A DNA stretch of 64,000 nucleotides from Streptomyces sp. NBC_00271 (GCF_036178845.1 NZ_CP108070.1:9052001-9116000), one strand, 5' to 3'; shown: positions 18,888-28,034, numbered from the stretch's first letter. Translations and numbers: made by a program. Notes: generated by a model not told the origin, from the letters alone.

Positions 18888-19811
18888 CTGGGATACGACA
18901 CCACGCACTGGACCGTGTACGACGCCCGGGACGACGGCGCTCCCAGTCCATGGTGTGCGGCCTTTCTCGTTGCCTTGCGCGACGAGCAGGCTTCCTTTGA
19001 GCCTCCCCTGCCTACTCCTAAGGCGCTGACGCCGTCGACCCTTTCCAGGGTTCTCGACACGAGCATGCGATTGAGATCCGCGGGCACGTATATGCCAGAG
19101 GGGAAGGGGCCTGTCAAAGCCTGGCCCGCTTGCGGGATCAACATCCTCCGCTTAGCCGACGACCTCAGGAACGCCCAGGCATCGTTGCTCGGTCCCGACG
19201 GGCCCTACCTCACCGTGGAGCAGGCAGCGCTGCTGCGGGGATTTCCTGACGGCTATCCTTTCGAAGGCAGCTCACGGACCGTTTACCGGCAGATCCTGCA
19301 CTCCACAGCGCCCGCTGTGACACGTGCCCTCGGGAGGGCAGTCGCTAAAGCGCTGGAACGCGCGGAGGGCGAGCCCACGTCTGCCAAGAGCAGTGCTCTG
19401 GGTCGCTACGACCTGGAACGAGCCAAAGCCCGCGGTGACCGTAAGGACTACCGCCTCGACCGACTCCTCATGGAGGAGGGCGGGCAAGCACAGGTTTTCC
19501 GGGCAGTGCACAAGGAGACCGACACCGAAGTCGCTTTCAAGCGCCGCAGTTCGGAGCGTGAAACAGCCGTCGCACGGATGCGGCGAGAGATCGAGGTATC
19601 CCAACTCCTGGGCCGGCAGACCCACTACATGCCCATCCTCGACTCCAGCCCACAAGACGGGTGGCTCGTCCTGCCGATGGCACAGGCGACCGCGGAGGGT
19701 CGGCACGACGACCTCAGGGATCCTGCATCGCTACGCGGTCTGGTCGAGGCGCTCATGGGGGTCTTCGAACTTGATGGGAGTGCGGCGGTGCGGGTGCCCG
19801 GGCGCAAGTAG
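18888..19811 (+). pseudogene. cytosine-5 DNA methyltransferase C-terminal part fused to a truncated Ser/Thr kinase
   Basis: The open frame begins LGYDTTHWTVYDARDDGAPS and FLVALRDE, the region around C5-methyltransferase motif VIII, but the Q-x-R-x-R element is degenerate. A variable region follows, then the motif IX-X end: LTVEQAALLRGFPDGYPFEG and YRQILHSTAPAVTRALG, where GNAVPP is expected. Within the same frame, from about 19440, comes a protein kinase N-lobe: DYRLDRLLMEEGGQAQVFRA, VAFKRR (the ATP lysine) and a helix-C-like REIEVSQLLG. The frame stops before the HRD catalytic loop. Both enzymes are incomplete: the 5' end was lost at the IS110 remnant and the 3' end near 19800. Methyltransferase-kinase partnerships are a hallmark of some phage-defence loci. 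Confidence 0.65.
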
Positions 19812-19999
19812 CCCGCTTCGGCTTCAGGAACCGAGAGAACCAAGGGGGTCAAGCTCCAAGCGCGTGACGCCGCCTGCGCTCACGCTGTGCAACCACTCGG
19901 CGAAGCCGACGGGAGGCGCACCCCCCAATTCGAAGACCCTTGTTGTCGGCCCGCCGCCGGGATAGCGTTGCGACCTTCATGGGGGCTGGGGAGGCCCCC

Positions 20000-21868
20000 G
20001 TGACAACAGGGGGTATCTCCTTGAACACCGCGAAGGACAAGAGACCGAGAGCGGCGGGGACCCTGAACCGGAGACGCAGGGGCGTCGCCTCGATCAAGAT
20101 CTTCTTCCTCGTTTTGCTGCTCAGCGGTCTCGTCGTGCTCTTCCGGATGGGCGGGAACGTGGAGCGCGTCAACACGATGTGGGTGGGCGCCGAGGTCGCC
20201 GCCGACGGCAGCATCCGCGTCACCGAGGTCATCGACTACGACTTCGGAGAGCCCGACAGTACCCGGCACGGCATCTACCGCGACCTGCCGGACCTGCCGT
20301 ACGACGAGGACGACGCCAAGATCAGCGTCAGCTTGGACGGCGCCCGGGTCCCGTGGGAACTCACCGTCGGGGGCTACTACGAGAAGCCGAACGGCCAGCG
20401 GGAGATAGCCACTCGGATCAAGGTGGGCGACCCCGGCGGCTCGGTCACCGGCGTGCACCGGTATCGCATCCGGTACACGCTCACGGACGTTGTGAAGAAG
20501 GGTAAGATCGCCTGGGACGCTGTCGGCACCGGTTGGCGGGTCGACCGCTCGGACGTGGAGATCCACGTCGTGGCCCCGTACGAACTCACCGGCGCACGCT
20601 GTGTGCACGGCACCAACGGTTCCGAGGACGCCTGCACCGCCCGCGGGAGCGGTCCTGGGCGGCTGGACGTCACCCTCGACCAGCTGAAGGGGCACGAGGG
20701 TGTCACCCTCTACGCCTCCCGCGGACAGAAACTGACCGGAGCGAAGGTGGCCCTGCCCGCGCCGCCCTCCGGAAAGGCCGTCGGCACGACCGTGGAAAGC
20801 CCGCTGCGGGTGGGTCTGCTCGCGTTCGGTTTCACGCTGGTCTGCGCCGCCGTGACGCTCTTGCTGCTGCGTTTCCTCGGCCGTGACCGGATCGTCGAGG
20901 AAGGACCCGACGGCACGCCCGGCCGGACGCGGCGCGTCGCCCTCGACCGGCTCGCCGCCTCGCTCACGCCATCGCCCGTGCCCCCAGCGGAATTGACCCC
21001 GGCACAGGGCGGGATCCTGCTCGATGAACGGGTCGAGAACCACCACCAGGTGGCCTGGCTCCTCGGCGCGGCGATCGACGGACACATCGGCATCGAGGGG
21101 ACCGACCGGCATCCCACCCTCACGCGCCGCGATCCGGCCGACGCACCCGCGGACCCGCTCGCCAGGGTCGTCTTCGGCAGCATTTTCTCGGGACGCGACT
21201 CCGTCACCCTGGGCCTGCGCGACCCGCAATTCCGGTCGGCATGGGAGAGCCTCAACCGCGGGCTGACACAGTGGCAGGCCGACAGCGGTCTGTGGGACGC
21301 GGCCGCCGCGCGTCGCGCCCGCGTCGGACGCACCATAGGCACCGCCGCCACCCTGCTCGGCTTCGTCACGACGGCCGTCGGGGCCTGGCTCGGCGGCCAC
21401 CGGAACGCCGCCGGCTGGCCGGTCCTCGTGGTGGGCCTGATCGCCGTGGGTGCCGGCTTCGCGCTGCGGCTGCGCTCCTGGGAGCTGCACACCCGCACCC
21501 CGCGCGGCACCGCCCTCTGGCTTCGGACGGAGGCGTTCCGGCGCTATCTCATGGACCCCTCCTTCCCCCAGCGCGACGAGCACCCCGGCGAGATACGACT
21601 GAAGCTGTACACCGCGTGGGCGGTGGCCCTGGACGTGGCCTACGCGTGGGAAGGAGCGATCGCCGACTCGACGGCCGCTCCCGTGCACCGCTCGACCCTC
21701 GTGGCCGGGTTCGCCCCAGGCTTCGCCCTCGGCCTGATCACCGCCGCCTCGACGTCCAGCGCCGCCCCTTCCTCCAGCGGCAGCGGTGGCGGAGGTGGCG
21801 GCGGAGGGTCCGGTAGCGGCGGAGACGTCGGTGGGGGTGACGGCGGCGGTGGCGGTGGGTCCTGGTGA
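20000..21868 (+). CDS. DUF2207 membrane protein
   Basis: 622 residues from GTG 20000, which has GGGGAGG five bases upstream (ATG 19979 and TTG 20021 are alternatives). One membrane segment near 32-50 (IKIFFLVLLLSGLVVLF) precedes the extracytoplasmic DUF2207 domain, recognised by DGSIRVTEVIDYDFGEP and HGIYRDLP. A second span lies near 272-292, a pair near 445-485, and the C-terminus is a glycine-serine tail ending GGGGGGSW. DUF2207 proteins are widespread envelope proteins of unknown function. The gene stands alone and ends at a stem-loop. Confidence 0.85.
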   Translation: MTTGGISLNTAKDKRPRAAGTLNRRRRGVASIKIFFLVLLLSGLVVLFRMGGNVERVNTMWVGAEVAADGSIRVTEVIDYDFGEPDSTRHGIYRDLPDLPYDEDDAKISVSLDGARVPWELTVGGYYEKPNGQREIATRIKVGDPGGSVTGVHRYRIRYTLTDVVKKGKIAWDAVGTGWRVDRSDVEIHVVAPYELTGARCVHGTNGSEDACTARGSGPGRLDVTLDQLKGHEGVTLYASRGQKLTGAKVALPAPPSGKAVGTTVESPLRVGLLAFGFTLVCAAVTLLLLRFLGRDRIVEEGPDGTPGRTRRVALDRLAASLTPSPVPPAELTPAQGGILLDERVENHHQVAWLLGAAIDGHIGIEGTDRHPTLTRRDPADAPADPLARVVFGSIFSGRDSVTLGLRDPQFRSAWESLNRGLTQWQADSGLWDAAAARRARVGRTIGTAATLLGFVTTAVGAWLGGHRNAAGWPVLVVGLIAVGAGFALRLRSWELHTRTPRGTALWLRTEAFRRYLMDPSFPQRDEHPGEIRLKLYTAWAVALDVAYAWEGAIADSTAAPVHRSTLVAGFAPGFALGLITAASTSSAAPSSSGSGGGGGGGGSGSGGDVGGGDGGGGGGSW

Positions 21869-21880
21869 CCTCTGGTACTT

Positions 21881-21905
21881 GTAGGGGCCTGGCTCAGGCC
21901 TCTAC
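21881..21905 (+). terminator. hairpin terminator after the DUF2207 gene
   Basis: GTAGGGGCCTG / CAGGCCTCTAC form an 11-bp stem with one mismatch and a three-base loop, 12 bases after the stop codon. Confidence 0.6.
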
Positions 21906-22057
21906 GCCGCCGCCGCGACGATGAGCGGCTGCCGCGGGCCCAGAGCTTGGCGCTGTTCGACGCCCTGGCCCGATGTGGACGGTTCTCCAGACACTCAGAT
22001 GTGTCTCACCTACTGGTGCCGTCGTTTCAGGAGCCTGCGCGCGAGGGTGGCCACATC

Positions 22058-22339
22058 TCAGCGCAGTTGCTCGGCCAGTCCGACGATGATGCCCTCCGGG
22101 CCGCGGAGGCAGCAGAGCAGATAGCTGTCCTCGAATCGGGCGATCTCGCCGACGAGTTCGGCGCCGTGAGGGCGCAGGCGGGCAACGGTGTCCTCGATGT
22201 CGTCGACGGCGAACATGACGCGGTGCGTGCCCGGAATGTTGTGCGGCCGGTTGCGCGGCCCGGCGCTGATCACCGCGGGGCTGCGGTACTTCGCCAGCTC
22301 GAGCCGACTGTGACCGTCCGGGGTCCGGACCATCGCGAT
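22058..22339 (-). pseudogene. glyoxalase/VOC-family protein, C-terminal half only
   Basis: The minus-strand frame from MVRTPDGHSRLELAKYRSPA through HRVMFAVDDIEDTVARLRPH to LRGPEGIIVGLAEQL is the second beta-alpha-beta module of a vicinal-oxygen-chelate protein, with the metal-ligand type histidine and glutamate positions retained. The first module is absent: in-frame codons upstream (DADIA) run into a TGA two codons further. Such proteins need both modules, so this 91-codon piece is a 5'-truncated remnant. Confidence 0.65.
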
Positions 22340-22537
22340 GTCTGCGTCTCAGTCGCCAGGCCGATGTCGGGAGACCACCGATACCACCTGCCCCACGCTG
22401 CCGACCAGCGCATCAGCCAGTGCGTTCAGGTCGCGTTCAGGTCCGGCTGGGCCTCGGGCAACTTCCGCACCGGAAGCGCCAAAACTCTGGCAAAGGGGTC
22501 TGGGACGAGAGCCGGGCCTCATGTCATCGTGCCTGGC

Positions 22538-23329
22538 ATGTCGACTGATCACCTCACTCATAACCGGCCCGCGGGCCACATCCGTCACGCGGCGAGCAAG
22601 GTGCCGGAGGTGACCGTCTACTTCTGGATCATCAAGGTACTCACGACCGGCATGGGCGAGACGGCCTCCGACTGGCTCGCCCACCTGCTCGGCCCGATCC
22701 CCGCGGTCGGTGTCGGCGGTATCGCCTTGGTGGCCGCCCTGGCGGTCCAGTTCGCCGTCCGGCGGTACGTGGCCTGGGTCTACTGGACGGCGATCGTCAT
22801 GGTCAGCGTGTTCGGCACGATGGCCGCCGACGTCCTGCATGTCGGCCTCGGCGTGCCCTATGCAATCTCGACCCCGTTCTTCATGGCCGCGCTGGCTGCC
22901 GTCTTCGTCCTCTGGTACCGCAGCGAACGCACCCTGTCCATCCACAGCATCCACACCCGGCGTCGCGAGACCTTCTACTGGGCCGCCGTGCTGGCCACGT
23001 TCGCGCTTGGCACCGCCGCTGGTGATCTCACTGCCACGATCGGGCTCGGCTACCTGGGCTCCGCCGTCCTGTACGCCGCCGCGATCGCCGTTCCGGCCGT
23101 CGCTCACCGGTGGGGGAGCCTGAACGCGGTGGCCGCGTTCTGGGCCGCGTACGTCATCACCCGCCCGCTCGGCGCCTCTGTCGCCGACTGGATGGCCGTC
23201 GGCCACGGCAGGGGCGGACTCGACCTGGGCCTGGGGCCGGTCACGCTGTCCTGGACGGTGGCCATCCTCTGCTTCGTCGGCTACCTGGCCACCTCCCGCA
23301 AGGACGTCCAGCGCGACGTCACACCGTGA
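22538..23329 (+). CDS. COG4705-type integral membrane protein (copy 1)
   Basis: 263 residues, ATG 22538. After about 20 cytoplasmic residues the protein has roughly eight hydrophobic spans. The opening of the membrane part (KVPEVTVYFWIIKVLTTGMG) and the loop RSERTLSIHSIHTRRRE near 130 are shared almost word for word with the second copy at 29711-30562. The family is annotated only as uncharacterised membrane-anchored protein. No operon partner is intact: the next gene on the minus strand is a broken two-component remnant. Confidence 0.85.
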   Translation: MSTDHLTHNRPAGHIRHAASKVPEVTVYFWIIKVLTTGMGETASDWLAHLLGPIPAVGVGGIALVAALAVQFAVRRYVAWVYWTAIVMVSVFGTMAADVLHVGLGVPYAISTPFFMAALAAVFVLWYRSERTLSIHSIHTRRRETFYWAAVLATFALGTAAGDLTATIGLGYLGSAVLYAAAIAVPAVAHRWGSLNAVAAFWAAYVITRPLGASVADWMAVGHGRGGLDLGLGPVTLSWTVAILCFVGYLATSRKDVQRDVTP

Positions 23330-23358
23330 TACGCCGGTAGCGCCGAGTGCGGCTGCCG

Positions 23359-23996
23359 TCACCCGGCAGGCAGGCTGACGACGAATCGTGCCCCGGGGGT
23401 GTGTTCGGGGTCGTACGTCACCTCGCCGCCGGCGCTGCGTGCGAGGCGTCGAGCCAGCGGCAGCCCGAGGCCCGCACCGTGGTGTCCGTCGCCCGGATCC
23501 GCACGTTGACCGGGCTCGAAGAGCCGTGAGGCGAACGGGCGCGGTACGCCGGGCCCGTCGTCGATGACCTCGACGCGTACGGCGTCCCGGACTGCGTCCA
23601 GTGCCAGGTCTCCCGCTGTGGCGGCAGGCGGCGGCGCGGCCCGTTTGAGGGCGGCCCGCAGGCGGGCCGCGAGTTCTGCGAGGTGGAAGGGCTTGGGCAG
23701 GTAGTCGTCGCCTCCGGCCGAGAACCCGGACAGCCGGTCGGTCAGCCGGTGATGGGCGGTCAGGAAGATGACGGGGGAGAGGAACCCGTTCGCGCGCATC
23801 GCCTGGCAATGTCCCGCCCGTCGGCGTCGGGCAGCCCGATGTCGAGTACGGCGGCGGAGACGTCGACGGTGGCCAGGCGCAGGGCGGTGGCGCCGTCCGG
23901 CGCGGGGTCGGGGTCGAAGTCCTCGTCGCGCAGTCCGCGCATCAGCACGTCACGCAGGGCGTGATCGTCCTCGACGACCAGGTTCGTCTGCCGCAT
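23359..23996 (-). pseudogene. response regulator::histidine kinase deletion chimera
   Basis: From ATG 23996 the frame gives a receiver domain start ([20 protein letters not shown]; phospho-acceptor Asp in [15 protein letters not shown]). A frameshift near 23800 breaks it, and the receiver resumes with [20 protein letters not shown] and the conserved lysine in DDYLPKPF. At the linker ([10 protein letters not shown]) it passes without a stop into a histidine-kinase ATPase end: [20 protein letters not shown], then [15 protein letters not shown]. The regulator's DNA-binding domain and the kinase's sensor, histidine box and N box are all gone. The adjacent deacetylase gene overlaps the start by 47 bp. 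Confidence 0.75.
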
Positions 23997-24834
23997 GGTC
24001 CTCCCTCTGCTCTCGTGTCGCGTCCGTTTGTTCCGGTGCAGTGTCCGTCCGGCCGCCCGCGGTGCTGCCCATTGGTCCTGCCGTCCCGCGCGTGGTGTCC
24101 GTGTCCGTCGGCCATCCGTGGTCGCGCAACGGGCCGACCTCGTAGCCCCGTTGCGCACATGTGTCGAGGATGCGGGGGAGCGCGCCCAGGGCCGAGCGCC
24201 AGGCGCCGGGAGCGGACGTGCAGTCGGAGTCGTGCAGCAGCATGGTGCCGCCGCCGTCCAGGTCGGACGTGACGGTGCGGTGGACGGACTCCGGTGTGGC
24301 GCGGGCGGTCCAGTCCTCGCCCCAGCAGGTCCACAGCACGGGGGTGAGAGCGAGGCGGCGGGCGGCCAGATGTGCGGCGGTCGACATGACGCCGTACGGG
24401 GGTCGGAAGAGTGTGGGCCGGATTCCTGTGATGTCGGCGACGGTGTCGCGGGCCCAGGCGAAGTCGTCGTACGTGGCGCGTGGGCCGCGCAGCAGCAGCG
24501 GGCGGTGCAGCCAGCCGTGGATGCCGATCTCGTGTCCCGCCGCGGCGATCTCGCGGACCAGGCCGGGCGAGCGTTGTGCCTCGCGGCCCAGCAGGAAGAA
24601 GGTCGCCCGGATCCGGCGCTCGGCGAGGAGACGCAGGAAGAACGGGGTGGACAACGGGTCGGGTCCGTCGTCGAAGGTGAGGGCGATGTGATCCGGGCGG
24701 CCCCGGCCCGAAAGGCGGGGCATGACGCGATTGCGCAGTGGTCCGAAGGTGGAGACGGCAGGTGCGGTCTGGACGGTCATGAGGACGGGCAGGGCGGCGA
24801 GGGCGGCGGTGCGGACCAGTCGGGCGGCGGTCAC
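23950..24834 (-). CDS. polysaccharide deacetylase (NodB family)
   Basis: 294 residues from the GTG that overlaps the glycosyltransferase stop. A short N-terminal hydrophobic segment (LAALPVLMTVQTAPAVS) suggests export or anchoring. NodB motifs are present in order: TFDDGPD (near 66), HGWLHRP (near 113), RPPYG (near 145), DWTARATP (near 177) and LLHDSD (near 203). Family members are metal-dependent deacetylases of N-acetyl-sugars in polysaccharide. The C-terminal 50 residues are low complexity and may be an artefact of the decayed region beyond. Coupled expression with the glycosyltransferase suggests joint modification of a cell-surface glycan or glycolipid. Confidence 0.8.
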   Translation of the reverse strand: MTAARLVRTAALAALPVLMTVQTAPAVSTFGPLRNRVMPRLSGRGRPDHIALTFDDGPDPLSTPFFLRLLAERRIRATFFLLGREAQRSPGLVREIAAAGHEIGIHGWLHRPLLLRGPRATYDDFAWARDTVADITGIRPTLFRPPYGVMSTAAHLAARRLALTPVLWTCWGEDWTARATPESVHRTVTSDLDGGGTMLLHDSDCTSAPGAWRSALGALPRILDTCAQRGYEVGPLRDHGWPTDTDTTRGTAGPMGSTAGGRTDTAPEQTDATREQREDHAADEPGRRGRSRPA

Positions 24835-26228
24835 GAGTGGTGGCCTTCCGGGTGGGGGGCGTGGGCCGGGTGGGGGTCGTCCAGGTCGAGACCGTGCCCG
24901 ATGGCGTGGATCATGCCCGGGCCGTCGTACGCGGTGGCGATCCCCGTGCCGACGGCACAGGCCCAGACTGCGCAGGCCACGGCGGTGGTGGCGACGAGCC
25001 GGCGTGCCGCCGGACGGCGCCGTCGCACGGCGGACCGGGGAGGCAGCGGCGGCAGCCCCGCGCGGTGGACGCGCGCTGTTTCCGCGGCGGGTCCGTCGTT
25101 GGGCTCGGCGGAGAAGAGGGCGAGACCGGCCGCGCGTTGGCTCAGTCCGAGCGGGCCGTCGATCAGGTCGCACAGCACGGCCTTGAGGCGGGCCGGGTCG
25201 CGGATCCAGACCGCCGTACCGGCCTCCTCCAGAGCGGCGGCGTTGGTCAGCCCGTGGCCCGGTATGCACCGGTAGCTCGCGACGGGCAGACCGGTGGCGA
25301 ACGCCTCCAGGGAGCTGAGCCCGCCGGCGTTGTGGAGCAGGACGTCGGCGGCGTGCATCAGGGCGGGCATGTCGTCGACCCAGCCGTAGGCGTGTTCGAT
25401 GCCGTCCGCACGAAGCTGCTCGGCCAGCGCCTCGTTGCGGCCGCAGACGACCACGGGGACGGCAACGCCGCAGTCGCGCAGCTCCAGGGCGACCTGCCGG
25501 ACCGGTCCGACTCCCCAGGAGCCGGCGACCAGCAGCGCCAGCGGGGCGCTCTCCGGCAGCCCGAAGCGGGCCCGGGCCGTGTCGCGCTCCCGCGCGCTGC
25601 CGGGACGGAACCGTGGATCCACGACCGGACCGCACACCCGGACGTCCCGCGCCCCGGCGCCCCGGGCCTGGGCGGCGGGCACGGCGTGTGCGGCGAGGTG
25701 GACGTCGACACCGTCGGCCACCCACAGCGGGTGCACGGAGAAGTCGGTGAGATACGTGAGGACGGGCACGGCCAGCCGCCCGCGGAGCCGCAGATTGCCC
25801 AGGACGCGGCTGGCTCCCGGGTAGGTGGAGACGACCGCGCCGGTGCCGGGGCGCAGCGCGCGCAGCATGCGCTCCTCGGCGGTGCGCAGCAGCGCCCTGG
25901 CCAACAGCCCGCCACCGCCGGCGCGTTCGGTGCTGCGGTAGACCCGCTGGTAGGCCCAGGGGGCCTGGACGAGCATGCGGTGGTAGCCGTCCCGGACCAG
26001 TCGTCCGATCCGGGCGGGCAGCAGGTCCAGCAGGTCGAACCGGTCGACGACGAGGCCATGGGCCGTGAGCCGGCGTTCCAGTTCGGCGGCGGCGCCGTCG
26101 TGACCGGCGCCGATGCTCGCCGAGACGATCGCGACGCACTCGGCCCGTGCCGTGATCGGCACCGGCTCGGGGCGCAGGGCGGCGGCCGCCAGGGCGCGCG
26201 GATGCACTGAACTTCCGAGGTAGGGCAT
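24831..26228 (-). CDS. glycosyltransferase, MGDG-synthase/MurG type (GT28)
   Basis: 465 residues, ATG 26228 with GGAGG upstream. N-terminal SIGAGHDGAAAELERRL resembles the acceptor/lipid-binding loop of monogalactosyldiacylglycerol synthases; the C-terminal UDP-sugar site is LLHNAGGLSSLEAFATGLPV near 335. One hydrophobic segment near the C-terminus (LVATTAVACAVWACAVG) gives a membrane anchor that is followed by a His-rich tail. Likely product: a glycosylated diacylglycerol or similar lipid. It is divergent from blaI, and BlaI-type operators lie in the shared promoter region, so it is probably repressed by BlaI. Confidence 0.75.
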   Translation of the reverse strand: MPYLGSSVHPRALAAAALRPEPVPITARAECVAIVSASIGAGHDGAAAELERRLTAHGLVVDRFDLLDLLPARIGRLVRDGYHRMLVQAPWAYQRVYRSTERAGGGGLLARALLRTAEERMLRALRPGTGAVVSTYPGASRVLGNLRLRGRLAVPVLTYLTDFSVHPLWVADGVDVHLAAHAVPAAQARGAGARDVRVCGPVVDPRFRPGSARERDTARARFGLPESAPLALLVAGSWGVGPVRQVALELRDCGVAVPVVVCGRNEALAEQLRADGIEHAYGWVDDMPALMHAADVLLHNAGGLSSLEAFATGLPVASYRCIPGHGLTNAAALEEAGTAVWIRDPARLKAVLCDLIDGPLGLSQRAAGLALFSAEPNDGPAAETARVHRAGLPPLPPRSAVRRRRPAARRLVATTAVACAVWACAVGTGIATAYDGPGMIHAIGHGLDLDDPHPAHAPHPEGHHS

Positions 26229-26265
26229 GGCTCGTTCCTCCGCAGGTGGAGTGGGCGGCCGAACT

Positions 26266-26387
26266 CTACAACATGTAGTAGGTAAACTCGTACAAGATGT
26301 AGTAGCTCCCTGTGGGCCCCCGTCGGCTCCCGTCGGCTCCCGTGGCGGAGATCCCGTCGGCGTCGGCGTCCTACAAGCCGTAGTAGA
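26266..26387. promoter_or_regulatory. three BlaI/MecI-type operator half-palindromes
   Basis: In the region between the glycosyltransferase and blaI the motif CTACAACATGTAGTAG (26266-26281), TACAAGATGTAGTAG (26291-26305) and CTACAAGCCGTAGTAG (26371-26386) repeats the TACA-N-TGTA pattern bound by BlaI/MecI repressors. The first two are 9 bp apart and nearer the glycosyltransferase; the third is 44 bp before the blaI start. This fits repression of both divergent units by BlaI. Confidence 0.75.
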
Positions 26388-26430
26388 TCCGCCGGTAGGC
26401 TGGGGTGCCGAGCGGGAAGGTGGGTGAACG

Positions 26431-26844
26431 GTGCGCGACCGGAAGAGCGACGAAAGCGGCGGGGCGACCGGCAGGAGGGCGCGCGGGGAGTTGGAGAGCG
26501 GTGTCCTTGCCGCTCTGTGGGCCGCGTCCGAGCCGCTGACCGCACGCCAGGTCCTGGAGCGGCTGCCCGGGGGCCTCGCCTACACGACGGTGTTGACGAT
26601 CCTGTCGCGCCTGCACGACAAGGGCATGCTCGTACGGCATCCCGCGGGCCGCGGATACGCCTACACGCCCGTCCGGGACGAGGCGTCCGACACAGCCGTA
26701 CGGATGCGCAGCCTGCTGGATCGCGGCTCGGACCGGGAGGCGGTGCTCACCCGCTTCGTATCCGAACTGTCCCAGGAGGACGAGCAGTTGCTGCACCGTC
26801 TGCTGGGCGAGCAGGACGCCGGACGCGGCGACGACGGGCAGTGA
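26431..26844 (+). CDS. BlaI/MecI/CopY-family repressor
   Basis: 137 residues from GTG 26431. Winged-helix core: LESGVLAALWAASEPLTARQ, then LPGGLAYTTVLTILSRLHDK (recognition helix) and the wing GMLVRHPAGRGYAY. The C-terminal dimerisation helices follow (LTRFVSELSQEDEQLL). BlaI proteins are cleaved or released when a partner M56 membrane peptidase senses a signal; that partner is the next gene, four bases downstream. Its own promoter carries an operator, so autoregulation is likely. Confidence 0.9.
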   Translation: MRDRKSDESGGATGRRARGELESGVLAALWAASEPLTARQVLERLPGGLAYTTVLTILSRLHDKGMLVRHPAGRGYAYTPVRDEASDTAVRMRSLLDRGSDREAVLTRFVSELSQEDEQLLHRLLGEQDAGRGDDGQ

Positions 26845-26848
26845 GCCG

Positions 26849-27865
26849 GTGAGGATCAGCGTGTACGTCCCCCTCGTGGTGACCGTGGTCCTCGCGGTGC
26901 TCGCGCCCCGGGCAGCCCGGCGGCCGGCACCGCGTCTCGCGGCCTGGTCCCTGGCGTGTGCGGCGCTCGTGACAGCGACCGGCTGGCTCGGCTCACTGGC
27001 CCTGCTGGCGTTCACCGGGTTCGCGCAGATCCCCGAGGTCGCGGAGGAGGGCCACTGGTCGGTGACCGCGCTGCGCGCGCAGGACCCGGTCTCCTTGGGC
27101 GTCGCGACCGTCAGCGCCCTGACCCTGGCGGCGGGGCTCGTATCGCTGGGGGCGGCCGCCGTACGGCAGGGCCGCCACGTCCTGTGGGCGCGGCGCGAAT
27201 GCGGCCGGGTGCCCGGAGACACCGAACTGGCGGTGCTCGACGATGAGGCCCCGCAGGCGTTCGCGCTGCCCGGTACCCCCGGACGGATCGTGGTGTCCCG
27301 CGGGATGCTGCGCTGCCTCGGTGACGCGGAGCGCGAGGCACTCCTGGCGCACGAACGGGCCCATCTCCGCGGCCGCCACCACCACTTTCAGACCGTGTGG
27401 CGACTCACAGCGGCCGCCAACCCGCTGCTGCGACCGCTGGCCGAGGCCGGTGGCTTCGTCCTGGAGCGGTGGGCGGACGAGGAGGCCGCAGCCCGGATCG
27501 GCAGCCGTACGGTCGTCGCCCGCGCCGTCGGGCGGGCGGCTCTCGCCTCCGCCGGCATGCCACGCCCCGCTTCCCTGGCCGCGACCGGCGGGGCGGTGCC
27601 CCAGCGAGTACAGGCCCTGCTGGCCCCGCCGCCCCCGCGCCGCACCCTGCCCTTCGCGGCGGGCGCCCTCCTGCTCACCTTGTGCTGCGCCAGCCTGGCC
27701 AACGCCGCCTCGGACAGCGAGAACCTGGTCGAGAGCGCGGAACGGGCCCAGTGCGCCGCGGACGCCGGGGCGCTGGGCGCGGCGTGGGCAGGCCACCCCG
27801 GGCAGCGGCCGGAGGCCTGCTGCCACGCCGGTGGAGCCGACGGACACGGAAGGCACCGCAGGTAG
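26849..27865 (+). CDS. M56-family (BlaR1-like) membrane metallopeptidase
   Basis: 338 residues, GTG 26849 just after the blaI stop. Membrane spans near 5-20, 30-60 and 85-105 precede the zinc-peptidase site HERAH near 171-175 (LLAHERAHLRGRHHHF), with the third ligand region ERWADEEA about 36 residues later. A further span lies near 270-285. Unlike BlaR1 it has no penicillin-binding sensor domain; instead it ends in a short tail with ACCHAGGADGHGRH, which could bind metal. Expected role: signal-triggered inactivation of BlaI. Confidence 0.85.
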   Translation: MRISVYVPLVVTVVLAVLAPRAARRPAPRLAAWSLACAALVTATGWLGSLALLAFTGFAQIPEVAEEGHWSVTALRAQDPVSLGVATVSALTLAAGLVSLGAAAVRQGRHVLWARRECGRVPGDTELAVLDDEAPQAFALPGTPGRIVVSRGMLRCLGDAEREALLAHERAHLRGRHHHFQTVWRLTAAANPLLRPLAEAGGFVLERWADEEAAARIGSRTVVARAVGRAALASAGMPRPASLAATGGAVPQRVQALLAPPPPRRTLPFAAGALLLTLCCASLANAASDSENLVESAERAQCAADAGALGAAWAGHPGQRPEACCHAGGADGHGRHRR

Positions 27866-28001
27866 TCGCGTGGTACCGCGGTACGACGTGCGCGGCGCGG
27901 TTCAGCCTCCCGGTACCACCGGATCGGGGTGATTCGGCGCTCAGCGTTGCCGGTGTGGCGTCCGAGGTGACGCACGCCGGAGCCCGACAGGGAGAACACG
28001 A

Positions 28002-28034
28002 ATGATCGACGCACGGCAGCTGACCAAGAAGTGA
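28002..28034 (+). pseudogene. ABC transporter ATPase remnant (first 10 codons)
   Basis: ATG 28002 with GGGAGAA nine bases upstream begins MIDARQLTKK and then meets TGA. This is the usual opening of ABC-2 type drug/export ATPases in Streptomyces (M-I-x-A-x-x-L-T-K-x-Y-G). Everything after the tenth codon has been lost to a deletion; the sequence beyond is unrelated. Confidence 0.5.
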
